Assembly (NCBI GenBank): GCA_035610835.1
Contig: CM069442.1
Location: 1,471,853 to 1,535,852 of the forward strand
Direction: 5' to 3'
DNA: 64,000 nucleotides
Origin: Ophiura sarsii
Lineage: Eukaryota; Echinodermata; Ophiuroidea; Amphilepidida; Ophiuridae
Under the pieces are notes generated by a model. The model worked only from the letters and a program-made list of their open reading frames with translations, searched no databases and was not told where the DNA came from. A program made the translations under genes and the position numbers. Positions 22,251 to 33,776 of the stretch are shown here, in pieces (the first letter of the stretch is position 1; each line of letters begins with the position of its first letter).

Positions 22251-24200
22251 AACAATAAGCTGCCTTATGCAAAAAAACACAACACTGTTCCAATGCATAT
22301 TATTCTCATCACACGCATGTACATAGCAGCTACGTCTAGTGTACCATTCAAAGAGAGACAAATATCGAACCATTTACGCATTATCTTAAATTAAAAGGCT
22401 TTGAAATCGTCACCTGTGATTTCGGCCTATGAATAGAATCACAAAGCTGAAAAAGATCGAAAGTGATGGACTTTTAACATTTAGCATAATGTAGGAGGCC
22501 ACATTTAATTTTTATTTGCTATCTACGGTAATGTTTCCAACAGTAAATAATTTTCTTTTTTTGACGAGGCAGTAGATCAAATACCGGTATCACAAACAGA
22601 CTGGTAAAATGTTATCAAGCATGTTCTGGAAGTGGACGCGCGAAAACAATTGGCAATTTTAACATTGAAACGGTTCAATTTAACGTTAAAACACGTCACC
22701 TATATTACCTCTTGGAGCTTAAGTGGGAGGGGGGGGGGGGGGGGGGGGGGGGGGTGTATCACAGAGAAAGTCTAAAATCTCTGGAATATTGTTATAAATG
22801 GTTTCCCTTTAACGATGTCTTTCCAAACGCTTAACTGAAACAGTAATACGAGTAAAACAAAATGCATGTGTTTTTGTTGAAATTTATTAAATACGTCCTG
22901 TCAGGCTTTTAATTTTATTACAAAAAAATATCTAATTTTAACAAAATCTTACACATATGAAACCTATCTGGTAGGTTGTGGCATAAAATGACCGCAATGC
23001 TGTACTTTCTATGGGGTGGTTACACAAAGATGGTCTATTGCGCACTACCGGCGTTCCTCATTTTCATATGACCCGTGAAATTCTCTCTCTATTTTCAATT
23101 CAGCTGGTTCCAACTTATGTTACATTGCATTGCATTTACCGGCTATTCAAGGTTTGTAATTAGTTCCTACCACTAGAAGGACAATACATATATAGCCCCA
23201 AATCAATCGTTTGTTTCTTTAATTAAAAACTCACATTTGAGTCTTATGATCGAACAAAGTGGCTAAAACGGTAAATACTTTAGCAACTATATGTGTATTC
23301 ACAACGATTACACTGTGAGTGAACATTGTGAAAAGCCAGCAGTGCGAAATAAGTACGCTTGGCTCATACGTATATTGTGACTTGTACGCAAGCACCAATG
23401 GAAACTGAATTGAGACCAATGTAGATGTTTCCATAATATTATACAAGTTAATGTCATTATGAATGTTCGTTATCCTGACTCCTTTAATATTGTCATGATT
23501 CTTTTGACTTCTTCACGACAGCATCACAATGTTTTGTTTCCGCTGTTTTCGTGATTGATATAAGTTGATAACAATCAGGTCTTGTTAAATTAGCCTAGTA
23601 GTTTAGTTCATATCTAGGGAGACAGAATTAATACTGGCTTTATTTAAAAAAAATTGTCACATTTTCTTTGCGCATAGAGGTATTGTCACTATATTTAAAC
23701 TTTCTCCATCTTTCAAGGTGGCTAACATACCAACAATTCTAAAATTGCCCCTACTGACACTGTAATCAGTTGTCTATAAAATGTCTCATTACACCCAATA
23801 TTATACAATAGTATGATCTTTTGCACTGTGTTTCATAAGTTACTACGGCCATGTTTCGTAATTATAAGTGCATATAATTGCACTTGTGCTGTGCTGTTTC
23901 GTCCTTTAATCCTTTATCACGAATTCCCTTTACCAAAACAGAGTCGTATATAGACCATTTGGTTTATGGTACCAGCATACATATTACGTCCGCTAGACCC
24001 ATTTACTGTCTAGGACACTATTCGAATCCTTCTTTCATATTGATAGCATTGGCTTAGGATAGAGATGAATGTGCTCAGTCATCCAGTTGATTAAAATAGA
24101 ATGATAACTTAAACTAAGTGTGGAACTTACGTTGCGTGTGGAAACATGACACGTGATCAGGCAACTGACCCGTTTATGATGTTGGGGACTAATTGGGATA
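22251..24200. other. unassigned intergenic sequence
   Basis: No exon recognised on either strand. Contains a 26-G tract (22729-22754). Confidence 0.5.
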
Positions 24201-24204
24201 TCCC

Positions 24205-25222
24205 AAAAGACCCGGTCGCGATATTATTTACCGTAAACAACATTTCAATATAGGGACAAACTTATGAGTGTGGAATATTTCTCTTACTTAACTTTAAAAA
24301 CTTTTAATTATTTCACCAATCTCCACTTAATAAAATTATTTAATTACAACAAATAGAGGTTAGACAAGGATTCGAATATTGGTAGTGGAAAAGGTAGCTC
24401 ATTAACATAATTTCCGTTACCCCTATCGTGTTGGAGCATGCGATTCATGTAGTCGTGTAGTATTTGTTCTCCCCGATATGAATACCGCTGTTGGTAAATT
24501 GAAAACATGTGCTAAGTACTCTAATTCAGTAAAACAAAACTGCAGTCCCTAAAATTAGTTATAGAGTATGCCAATGTGCCATCACTTTCCATTCAAATGA
24601 CCGTCATTTGTGAATCGATTGCTTTATCTGTTGTCTATTGAGTAGAAAGACGCTATTGAAATGGACTAATAGGGTTGCCCTTTTATAGCTTTGGAATCAC
24701 GGGTATTAGCGGAACTCGTTTTTAGTGAAATCGATTTAATACCTGCAATCATTACAATGACACCTAATTTGTCAACATCATCGGTACCCAAAGGAAATTG
24801 AATAGGGGTGTTGCTGTTTGAATCCATATATTATAGTTCTTTTGGAGAATAACAAAAATCTCTGAATGTTTTGTTGTTGCATGGAGGCCTTAGTTTAAAG
24901 CTGGTTTTAGTGTAGTGCAATTCGCGAATAAACAAACTAACAAACACACAAACCATTACAACTGCTGGATGTCTGCTATCTACAGTATATAGCACCCATA
25001 TATTATTGCATTCATCACTTAATAAATTATCAAACTGATGCACTGCCCGTATCAAAAGTGCTCAATTCCTAAGAAGAGCGTAATATGTTGAAAACCGTAA
25101 GCAGTATATTTACTGCTTGTTTTCAGCATTCATCACGTAGATATAACTCAATATTATTGCTTTCTTTTTCAGTAGATAAACACCCGGCGTTACATTTCTA
25201 TCGTCAGTAGATAGTACCCATA
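24205..25222. other. intergenic, half of a long-distance inverted pair
   Basis: At 24205-24260 the sequence matches the 'cccggtcgcga' MITE family. At about 24400-24440 a block (ttccgttacccctatcgtgt) recurs inverted at about 28728-28762. At 25080-25220 there is a degenerate 'tatcttcagtaga' repeat that continues after the element at 25223-25932. No gene seen. Confidence 0.5.
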
Positions 25223-25932
25223 GGCCGTGTTCCCACATAAGTAGAAGTTGTCCCGGTCCGGACCGGCACCCACTTGAAAGTTGCATTCCCACATAAGTGG
25301 TCGTCACAACGATGATTCAGCAAAGTGGTCTATGTGGTCTAAAAACAAAAACCACTTAGACCCGGATGTAAATCTAAAACCATTCAAAAATCGCCGAAAA
25401 CGCATGTAAAATTTCCTTTATGACATGGAAATAGGATACAAATAATAGAAATAGCTACAATCGGCTTCGCATAACAACATAAGTTTCATTAGTTGATATA
25501 AAACCACAAACTAGTGCTGAAATACTGTTTAATTAAGTTGTTTACCTAAAATCGTGACGATCACTGCGTCCTATTTCACCACGCGCGCGACTTTACGTAT
25601 ATCACGCGCGTCTTCCTTTATAACGCGCGCGACTTTATGTATAACGCCGCGCCGTAACTACAAGGCGCAGTAATATTCGCGCTATTGTAAAGGTCACCGG
25701 GTCAAGTGGTCAGGGTCTCGACTAGTCTCGAGTGAATCGCGTTCCCACATGAAAAATTATTGATTTAGTCCGGACCGAGACTACCTTTAAAGGTGGTCTT
25801 AAAAAATAACAAAAACCACTTTGAGTCCGGACCGGGACCTACTTGAATCGCGTTCCCACTAGCGATTTAGTCCGGACCGGGTCCGGACTAGTCTAGACTA
25901 CTCGGGATTTTGTTATATGTGGGAACACGGCC
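25223..25932. mobile_element. 710-bp TIR element with repeated 'gtccggacc' motifs
   Basis: Termini GGCCGTGTTCCCACAT are inverted at the two ends and flanked by ATA (25220-25222 and 25933-25935). Inside, the terminal motif 'gttcccaca' recurs near 25290, 25740 and 25850, each near 'agtccggacc'. A CpG-rich core (25580-25670) has three copies of 'acgcgcgcgact/acgcgcgtctt'. There is no ORF. The flanking 'tatcttcagta' repeat is split by the insertion. Confidence 0.75.
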
Positions 25933-26100
25933 ATATATTACATTACTATCTTCAGTAACCGTATGTTATATTGCTATCTAGATAGTATACTAATATACTA
26001 CATTACTATCTTCAGATAACATATGCTATATTGCTATCTTCAGTAGACAGCATTCATGAACTATTACATTGACATCTTCACAAGAGCATAATATCAATAT
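25933..26100. repeat. degenerate tandem repeat of 'attgctatcttcagta' units
   Basis: Several imperfect copies of 'atattactatcttcagta/atgctatattgctatc' follow one another, continuing those upstream of the TIR element. Confidence 0.6.
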
Positions 26101-27230
26101 AAACAGCACCGTACGTACATGTACACCTATTTATAGTGTTATTGGTGTGCAACAGTTTCTAAACTTAATTAGGACCAGTCAGGTAAGAGAGTAAACGACA
26201 TATTTACAAAAGATTAAACATAAATAAACATACAAATATTCCTAATGTATACCTTTTCAAAGTGTATGAAGACTGTCTTATGCACTCGTAAAAAATAACT
26301 CCTTTCCATGATAGCCAACTATACACCAACTACAATTTAAATAAAGTTACATTTCTTGTTTTTAGTCACCCATGTTTGTATCAAATGACCACGAAAGTGA
26401 CACAAAACACGTAAACAAATGACTAGAAAAAAGAAAAAAAATTAACCCCCTTTTCAGTTGGTGTAATTGACAAGGGGCTTTATGTTATAAGTCTTACATT
26501 TTTATTTGTTTATTTTATTCAAATGAAGAGTGATAGATTGATAATTACACACACAAAGTTTATCGATCCTAGACCAATATTGTTTTAAGTGCATGGCAAT
26601 TGAAATGGAAATTTAAGGCCTAGGCCTATATTATGGCTTGTTGTAGGGGAATCATTGGTTGTTAAGTAAGTGACCTAAATACTACCATATGAGATTTATA
26701 TGCAGTTCAATGAGTCTAAAACTAGGGATCTGCCTCCACGAGTCATTTGTATTGACGGTGAATCAATTGCAACATTTTTTTTAATTCTTAAAGACACGAC
26801 GTTACCTCATTTTAAAAAGGTCATCTAGATCTTGGCATAAATTTCACAGCATTTAACGTGGGTTTTCCTCAGGATCCTCAACTGAGATAACAACCCGAAA
26901 CAACAAACTGGGTGGCTTACGGGTAACAAATTATATACCAAAACGATGTCGTATCTCTAATATAAAAGCATAAATTAGCCTATTGCAAATTAAATAATCC
27001 CGAAGTTAACATCAATAGGCCTTTAATGACTCGAGGTGTTCTAGGCCAATTAAAATTGACCCTTCTGTGTTTAGGCGTACTGTTTCCCGCCCGCGACCAA
27101 AAATGAGAATGCCAAATATGTAATTATTTGATTTTTATTTAGAATTGTATGAAATTAATCACGTAGTTATAACGTAATTAAATACGGACCTCGATATTGG
27201 TTGCGATTACTTGTTTCAATATAGGCCTAA
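26101..27230. other. unassigned intergenic sequence
   Basis: No coding exon seen. At about 27070-27130 the sequence resembles the left end of the adjacent Harbinger-like element ('tactgtttcccgcccgcg' compared with 'tactgttgcccgcgcgcg'), so an older relative may lie here. Confidence 0.45.
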
Positions 27231-27669
27231 GGCCCCTTGCAATTAAATGTGAGTTTACTGTTGCCCGCGCGCGTCCAAAAGTCACCCGCGTGATATATAA
27301 TATTTTTAAAATATTTAATTATTTCATTGTTTACAGCTTTTTCATAAGCTTTTTAACACTTTTCTGGCGATAAAATTAGCCGATGAGCCGCATTTCAATA
27401 CTTCATTTCTGGGAAGTAAAAAACTCTGCACGAAACATGGAACTGTCGCTTTGTATTGATATGTGTGCATTTGAAGCATATTCGTAGGCACGGCAATTAA
27501 AAACTGCGCAATCGCTTCTGCGCATGACGTCACATCAAAACATTGCCGAGTTATTTTTAGGTTTTTTTAGTGCATTCTGGGTAATATTTCAGATTTGTTT
27601 ACGATCGCCATCTTTAAAATTCTTCGAGCTAGCGTAACGAGAAAAAAATTACAAACATCGAATATCTCA

Positions 27670-27891
27670 CAGCGGCGTAGCGAGGGGGAGACACCCCCCC
27701 CCCCACCCCCCAATAGTGACGTCGTGTCGGTTGAGATTGGCACTGTCGGTTCATTTGACCAAAGGAATCATGACACCTCCCTGCTGGTACAAGCTTGTTT
27801 AGAGCCAAAATGAAGCTCAATCGTGCAAAACAAATAGGTGTAAAGTCGAAAATCCCCCCCCCCAAATATGAATAACCTAGGTACGCCACTG
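27670..27891. mobile_element. hAT-like MITE with a perfect 8-bp target duplication
   Basis: Left end CAGCGGCGTAGCGAGG and right end CTAGGTACGCCACTG are inverted relatives. The 8 bp ATATCTCA occurs immediately outside both ends (27662-27669 and 27892-27899), as expected for hAT transposition. The element is 222 bp, non-coding, and has C-rich tracts. Related ends occur at 29627-29968, about 37287-37399 and about 41990-42016. Confidence 0.88.
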
Positions 27892-27964
27892 ATATCTCAT
27901 TAATATTCAAAATAGGGATGCAAATATGAGTTGACTCCTTTATAAAAGAAGCAAAATGCAAAGC

Positions 27965-28009
27965 CAATTCAAATGCTGTTATAATTATGTCATAACAGCA
28001 TTTGAATTG
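27965..28009. repeat. perfect 18-bp stem hairpin
   Basis: CAATTCAAATGCTGTTAT and its exact complement are separated by 9 bp. Confidence 0.9.
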
Positions 28010-28164
28010 TATTCGTATCTTGGATAATAGTTAACAACGCCGACAATATTAAATCAGGTGACTTTACCCCAAAATATTATATACAATATTAATATTAAAT
28101 AGTCACCTCGTCCTGCTTTTCAAAAACGCAACAGTAAACTCACATTTAATTGCAAGGGGCCTAA

Positions 28165-29626
28165 AGGAATAAAAGATAGACATCGCATCCCTTTTTCAAG
28201 CATGAAACTGTTAACTCATAATCATTTTAAATCGATATCCTTATTGCCAAGTAGCTAGCTTTGATTATGTTTCTAAAATTAGTCAATATAATAACCTTGT
28301 CAGTCCTGAGCTCGTCCGTAGCTATCTGACGATTCAGAGAATCCAGTCCCTCCATGTCACACTTTAGTACACAGAGCTGAATACAGCATGCTAAGACGAA
28401 TGACGTCGGATTTACGAGCGATAGCTGCATACCTGAGAACAATACCAGTAAATATTCCTAAAAGTAACTCGCGTTTGTTTCCTTAAAAATATTCATGATC
28501 AATGGGATTCGAACGGGAGGTGGCAACTCCATTCAATAGTAGCACAAAGACACACATTGGTGAGTTCGCCGTAAATTCAATAGAGTAGTGTTGCTAAAAT
28601 AGTATATACTGCATTAAAGTTAGGTATTGATTCTTTATTTTGGTTAATTAAAGCTAATTAGCACATGATTTTAATTTACCAACAGCGATATTCTTATCGA
28701 GGGGACAATACCCCACATCTCTATACCAACCGCATGCTCCAACACGATAGGGGTAACGGAATGTCTTACGGGAAGCACTTTTCTCGGGTTTTACACTGTA
28801 CCATATGTAACCTTCTGCACCACAAGCGAGGTTCTAATCCACTGAGCTATGCAAACCGATCTGGCAGAGTTTTTGTTGTTGTTGTAAGACTTACATGAAT
28901 ACCTTGACGGGATAAACGTAGTATACATGATGAGACTGATTAGTATACACATGTACAGTGTATATATACAGTGTGTAGTGTATAGATGTCTCCATATGGC
29001 TAAATGTTGTTTACGGTTAAGAAATACGCGACCCGGTCCGAGGTGTGTGATACCTGAAATAGTCCTAATAGTCCTCCTGTCTTGTTCAAAGAAGGTCGCT
29101 CAACCCTCCCCAGATAGCTTATTTCATTCATCGTTCGTGCTAATGATCCCCCTGGTCAAGGATTATAACACTCCTGAAACTCAAAGTTATAACCAGAGTC
29201 GTGTTGGGTCCTTCGGGGTATTCCAAGCATTCGTCATCCATCACGTGACCCAACATCATCAACAGGTCTGTCGCCTGATGAAGAGGGATTGTTTCACACT
29301 TAATGTAGCAGTTGCAAACGTAAGTTCCAGAATTAGTTTAATTTTACCATTCTATTAATTAACGATATTCATTTGTTGTAACCGATATGTTTCCATTATT
29401 ACTGGTAGATTGATGTTACAAGTTTGTAAGACACATTATCTCAGCAGTCAATTTGACGGACGGTTCACATGTCATATAATACGTTATTAACTTGCGGGTT
29501 TCACATTTCACCCTTTTTAATTATCAGCAAAATCCTAAGATGCTTTATTTGATTTGCTGTAAGACTCAGGTAACACGTTGTATACTTCACATTCAATGAA
29601 GAGATGAGATTGTGATTGTCAAAATC
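28165..29626. other. intergenic stretch with decayed SINE-like pieces
   Basis: No gene recognised. On the minus strand about 28800-28870 reads 'gcatagctcagtggattaga' and onward to a tRNA-like anticodon arm, suggesting an old tRNA-derived SINE. A 'gttcgaatccc' B-box-like string lies near 28505 on the minus strand. The frame at 28927-29358 (143 codons) has no recognisable domain and is not called. Confidence 0.4.
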
Positions 29627-29968
29627 CAGTGGCGTAGCTCAGGGGAGGGGGGGGGGGGGGCAGGGGGGGGGGCAGGGGGGGAAATGCCCCCCCTGACGAA
29701 AAAACCCCATTTGTGCCCCCGCCCCCACCACCTAAAGAAAAAAAAGGGGTGAGAAAAAAAGGAAATAGGAAAAAATTAAGAAAAAAGACCGATGTTATTA
29801 GCCAAATAGAAGGCAAAATTTTAAATGGAGTACATTGACTGTGCGATTTTTTTGGACTGTGCGAAATTTTTCGACATTACCCCCCCCCTTCCTTACGTGG
29901 GGCAACCTTTTACGAAAATTTTAGAAATCTTGCCCCCCCCCCTGAAAAAAATCCTAGCTACGCCACTG
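29627..29968. mobile_element. hAT-like MITE rich in homopolymers
   Basis: Ends CAGTGGCGTAGCTC and TAGCTACGCCACTG are inverted. Flanks 'gtcaaaat' and 'gtcaaaca' share six bases, an imperfect target duplication. Contains several poly-G and poly-C runs. Confidence 0.7.
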
Positions 29969-30969
29969 GTCAAACAATGCTACGTACCATGAATGCCATA
30001 AATTAATCAAAAACTACACATATCTATCTAAGCTCCTGCCATTTGACGAAATTATCAAGGATTCTTTGGGACAAGTAATTCCAGACTGAAATACTTGAAA
30101 ATATTCCATAAATCTAAAAAACCCGTTATTGTATAACTTTTTTGCAAAATATTAAAAATGGGGACCCTTTTTCATGATAAAAACGATGACCCTTTAGATT
30201 TTAGTTAAGTCCTCCTAAAGAAAAGATACACCCTAAGCATTTATTCCAAATAGCTAGACGACGTATAGGGAATTGTAGGCAAGGTCACGGTCGGAAAATC
30301 AAGCTCCTGCCAACACCGAGTAAACATCGAGATATGCGATTTCTTTACGGCAGGTTCTTAAATATTTTGGGATTGTATTATTTGGTGATTTATTGATTTT
30401 CACTGGCCAAAATCCAAAAAACGTTAACATCTATATTTATTAGTACCAATTGGCAGCTTCTGTCACAGCTGCCAATTGGTATTTTGTCCTGCCAAAATTC
30501 GTTATTAAATACAATTATTCGGCAATACTTTGATTTTTCCTGGTCAAAATAATAAAAAGCGTTACAAGCTGCTGCCAATTGGCAGCTTTGAATGCTGCTT
30601 ATTGGCAGTTTCTGTGACAAAAGCTGCCAATTGGCAGCAATAAAATGCATTATTATTTATATCAGGCTTTTAACGGTACAATAAAACTGTGTATTCAATA
30701 ATGTTTAACCAAAGTACCCGTATGCATCCAATATTCTAAAAATATTGCCGTCCAATATTTTTTAGTTTCCTACCCATTGTATGTTCGTTACGAATATTCG
30801 TCTATACTATTGTATACAAAGGAACTCACGCAACTTTAGCGTTTATTAAGCATGCAGTCGAGACTAATTTTCGCTGATTGCATGGGTTTCACAAATACGT
30901 GTTATCGGCTTAATGAAGCAGGCTTACTGGGGAACCACTACGAAAACAACAAATCAACAAGTTTTCAAA
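29969..30969. other. intergenic, short 'ctgccaattggcag' inverted repeats
   Basis: Between 30445 and 30635 the motif 'ctgccaattgg' and its complement occur four times, giving two small palindromes. No gene seen. Confidence 0.5.
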
Positions 30970-31090
30970 ATGTCGGAACCGCAGCAGACTCCCGGGAGAT
31001 TCGCTTCTCTAAGTGATGATGATTTTAACGAGCTTTTGCGGAACAAAGATTCTGCAAATACAATTAAATCAACACGCAACGTAACTATGG
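30970..31090 (+). CDS. possible first exon of a KIAA1958/ZMYM-like protein
   Basis: The frame starts at an ATG in 'ttttcaaaatgtcgg' and reads MSEPQQTPGRFASLSDDDFN then ELLRNKDSANTIKSTRNVTM, followed by a plausible donor 'g|gtaaaa'. The phrase FASLSDDDFNELLRNKDSANTxKST resembles the N-terminus of KIAA1958/ZMYM2/QRICH1-like proteins, which carry a domain of Crypton recombinase origin (DUF3504). No following exon was found; a foldback MITE lies 50 bp downstream. It could equally be an orphan fragment of a Crypton-derived repeat family. The sequence before the ATG is open for 19 codons. Confidence 0.4.
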
Positions 31091-31139
31091 GTAAAAGCCT
31101 GATATAAATAATAATAAATATATTGGATGTCTTATTTTC

Positions 31140-31243
31140 GGGTGATACAAGAAAATATTGCACTCGCTATACAAAATATTGCACTCGTCTCCGACTCGTG
31201 CAATATTTTTGTATAGCTCGTGCAATATTTTCTTGTATCACCC
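31140..31243. mobile_element. 104-bp foldback element
   Basis: Arms 31140-31188 and 31195-31243 are almost exact inverted copies (GGGTGATACAAGAAAATATT at the outside) with a 6-bp loop. 'attggatg' just upstream and 'catccaat' just downstream extend the symmetry. Confidence 0.85.
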
Positions 31244-32510
31244 TCAAAGCCATCCAATATTATATTAAACGGTTTTCCGTAGCTGCAAAATAATGCAATT
31301 CCAAAGTATTTAAGAACATGTTATTGGTAAATACTTGGACCTCGATCGGCATATCGGGTCCAAATTCGGCATGCAGAATTGGACACAACTCTCTTTAAAT
31401 GGCATAAAAGAGAGATTTTTTACAATTGAAACTAGAAGTTATGAACTTGTTTCGATAAATAGTATGGTATGGAAAATATAAGAAGAAAAAGCCTGCAGCA
31501 TGTGAGCGAGCAAGGTGTTTGTTTCATTATTAAAAGGTTGAACCAACGTTTGTCTGTCGTGCAAAAGTACGTCGTTTTTTGGTGTTGGCGCAAAGTCGTT
31601 TTTACCCAATGTTTGTCCAACATAGTCTTTTTTTTAAATTAATGCATAAAATGCTCACTCTTTGAAGATTATTCGCTGTTCTATTACACCCCTATGGAAA
31701 ACATTACCTTAATCGTCCACACATGAGTTGTGGATTTCAAATGGAGTTACCCCTGCAGGTAAATTCCGTATGGGGAAGATTTTAATCTTCAACAGAGGGT
31801 ATATGGATTTTAACTGGATTCGCTAATAATAATAGGATATCTTCCAGGGAATAGAACAGAAGTGCTAAAAAAGTGGAAAATATTTTCGTGAAGATGCTTA
31901 TTGGTTGAAATAGGGCCCAAAGGGAACTCCGTAATATCATGCTGAATCTTTTATTTTAGAACATCGACACAACGTTTGAGGAGGGAATTTTCTGTTGTTT
32001 TCTATTGTTTTGAAACCCCTGTAATTGCTCACATCACATCAAATTAATTGTCCATTTCAATAACGGGGTTTTTTTCAAAATGTTTTATAAATGACCAATA
32101 CAATCAAGTTTGATCGCATCACATAATGCAGCCAATGGTGTGCCAACGAAGATTTCTTGCGAAGTCCAGCATGCTAGCATCAATACAGAACAGAAGCATG
32201 CTGGTGTTTCTCAAGAAATCTTCTTTGGTATGTGACAGTGGCATACACATTCATATCATGTGATCCATCCAAACGTCATATGGGTGTTAAAGTGAAAGAC
32301 AGGCTGTTTTCTTTCTGCATTATTGCATATCATTTAAGTGTAACAGATGTTATCGCATTATGCAATGCAATACTTTCCAACTACGAATTCATATTTTTTT
32401 GGTGCGTGATCTTGTTTTTTTAATACAGTTTGATGTTCAGGTTTCAACACATCAATGCATTATTGAATATCTTGTCATGTTGATAATGTCGATAATGCAT
32501 CTCCTTTCAG
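31244..32510. other. intergenic with a small hairpin
   Basis: No coding exon seen apart from decoys. Holds the pre-miRNA-sized hairpin at 32143-32228. Confidence 0.5.
32143..32228. repeat. 86-nt imperfect hairpin
   Basis: The left arm CCAACGAAGATTTCTTGC continues to 'ccagcatgct'. It pairs with the right arm 'agcatgctgg...aagaaatcttctttgg' around a loop of about 19 nt. The size and small bulges resemble a microRNA precursor, but no homologue is recognised. Confidence 0.45.
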
Positions 32511-33776
32511 ACAGGACGGGATAGCGTCGGCCGTTTTAAGATTATGGTAATTTGTAATGGTGTCGTCTGTTTCCGGATGGGATTGCGTCGGCTACTTAAT
32601 ATTATAGACATTTACCACGGTGTCGTCTGTTTCCGGATGGGATTGCGTCGGCTAATTAATATTATAGACATTTACCACGGTATCGTCTGTTTCCGGATGG
32701 GATTGCGTCAGCTAATTAATATTATAGACATTTACCACGGTGTCGTCTGTTTCCGGATGGGATTGCGTCGGCTAATTAATATTATAGACATTTACCACGG
32801 TGTCGTCTGTTTCCGGATGGGATTGCGTCGGCTAATTAATATTATAGACATTTACCACGGTGTCGTCTGTTTCCGGATGGGATTGCGTCGGCTAATTAAT
32901 ATTATAGACATTTACCACGGTTTAGTCTGTTTCCGGATGGGATTGCGTCGGCTACTTAATATTATAGACATTTACCACGGTGTCGTCTGTTTCCGGATGG
33001 GATTGCGTCGGCTAATTAATATTATAGACATTTACCACGGTATCGTCTGTTTCCGGATGGGATTGCGTCGGCTAATTAATATTATAGACATTTACCACGA
33101 TGTCGTCTGTTTCCGGATGGGATTGCGTCAGCTACTTAATATTATAGACATTTACCACGGTGTCGTCTGTTTCCGAATGAGATTGCGTCGGCTAATTAAT
33201 ATTATAGACATTTACCACGGTGTCGTCTGTTTCCGGATGGGATTGCGTCGGCTAATTAATATTATAGACATTTACCACGGTATCGTCTGTTTCCGGATGG
33301 GATTGCGTCAGCTACTTAATATTATAGACATTTACCATGGTGTCGTCTGTTTCCGGATGGGATTGCGTCGGCTAATTAATATTATAGACATTTACCACGG
33401 TGTCGTCTGTTTCCGGATGGGATTGCGTCGGCTACTTAATATAATAGACATTTACCACGGTGTCGTCTGTTTCCGGATGGGATTGCGTCGGCTAATTAAT
33501 ATTATAGATATTTACCACGGTATCGTCTGTTTCCGGATGGGATTGCGTCGGCTAATTAATATTATAGACATTTACCACGGTGTCGTCTGTTTCCGGATGG
33601 GATTGCGTCGGCTACTTAATATTATAGACATTTACCACGGTGTCGTCTGTTTCCGGATGGGATTGCGTCGGCTAATTAATATTATAGACATTTACCACGG
33701 TATCGTCTGTTTCCGGATGGGATTGCGTCGGCTAATTAATATTATAGACATTTACCACGGTGTCGTCTGTTTCCGG
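32511..33776 (+). repeat. 60-bp satellite array, about 21 copies
   Basis: Exact 60-bp period. The unit contains 'gtttccggatgggattgcgt' and 'taatattatagacatttacc'. Most copies differ at only a few fixed positions (ctac/ctaa, tgtcg/tatcg, tcggc/tcagc). Because 60 is a multiple of three and one frame has no stop, a 436-codon frame runs through it. The differences are mostly amino-acid-changing and no gene signals flank it, so it is called a satellite. The first unit (32511-32570) is diverged and the last is cut at 33776. Confidence 0.95.

Larger units (their letters stand above)
27231..28161. mobile_element. Harbinger-like element, TAA target duplication, with nested hAT-like MITE
   Basis: Inverted ends GGCCCCTTGCAATTAAATGT continue through 'gagtttactgttgc' for 34 bp with near-identity. 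TAA flanks both sides (27228-27230 and 28162-28164). The interior holds a nested hAT-like MITE (27670-27891) and a perfect 18-bp-stem hairpin (27965-28009). No transposase. Confidence 0.85.

Noticed and set aside
28927..29358. 143-residue ORF
   Set aside because: No domain, low-complexity start, and overlap with repeat-like sequence of the 'cccggtcgcga' family.
32511..33776. CRISPR-like array
   Set aside because: Repeats are contiguous with no unique spacers, and the sequence is eukaryotic.
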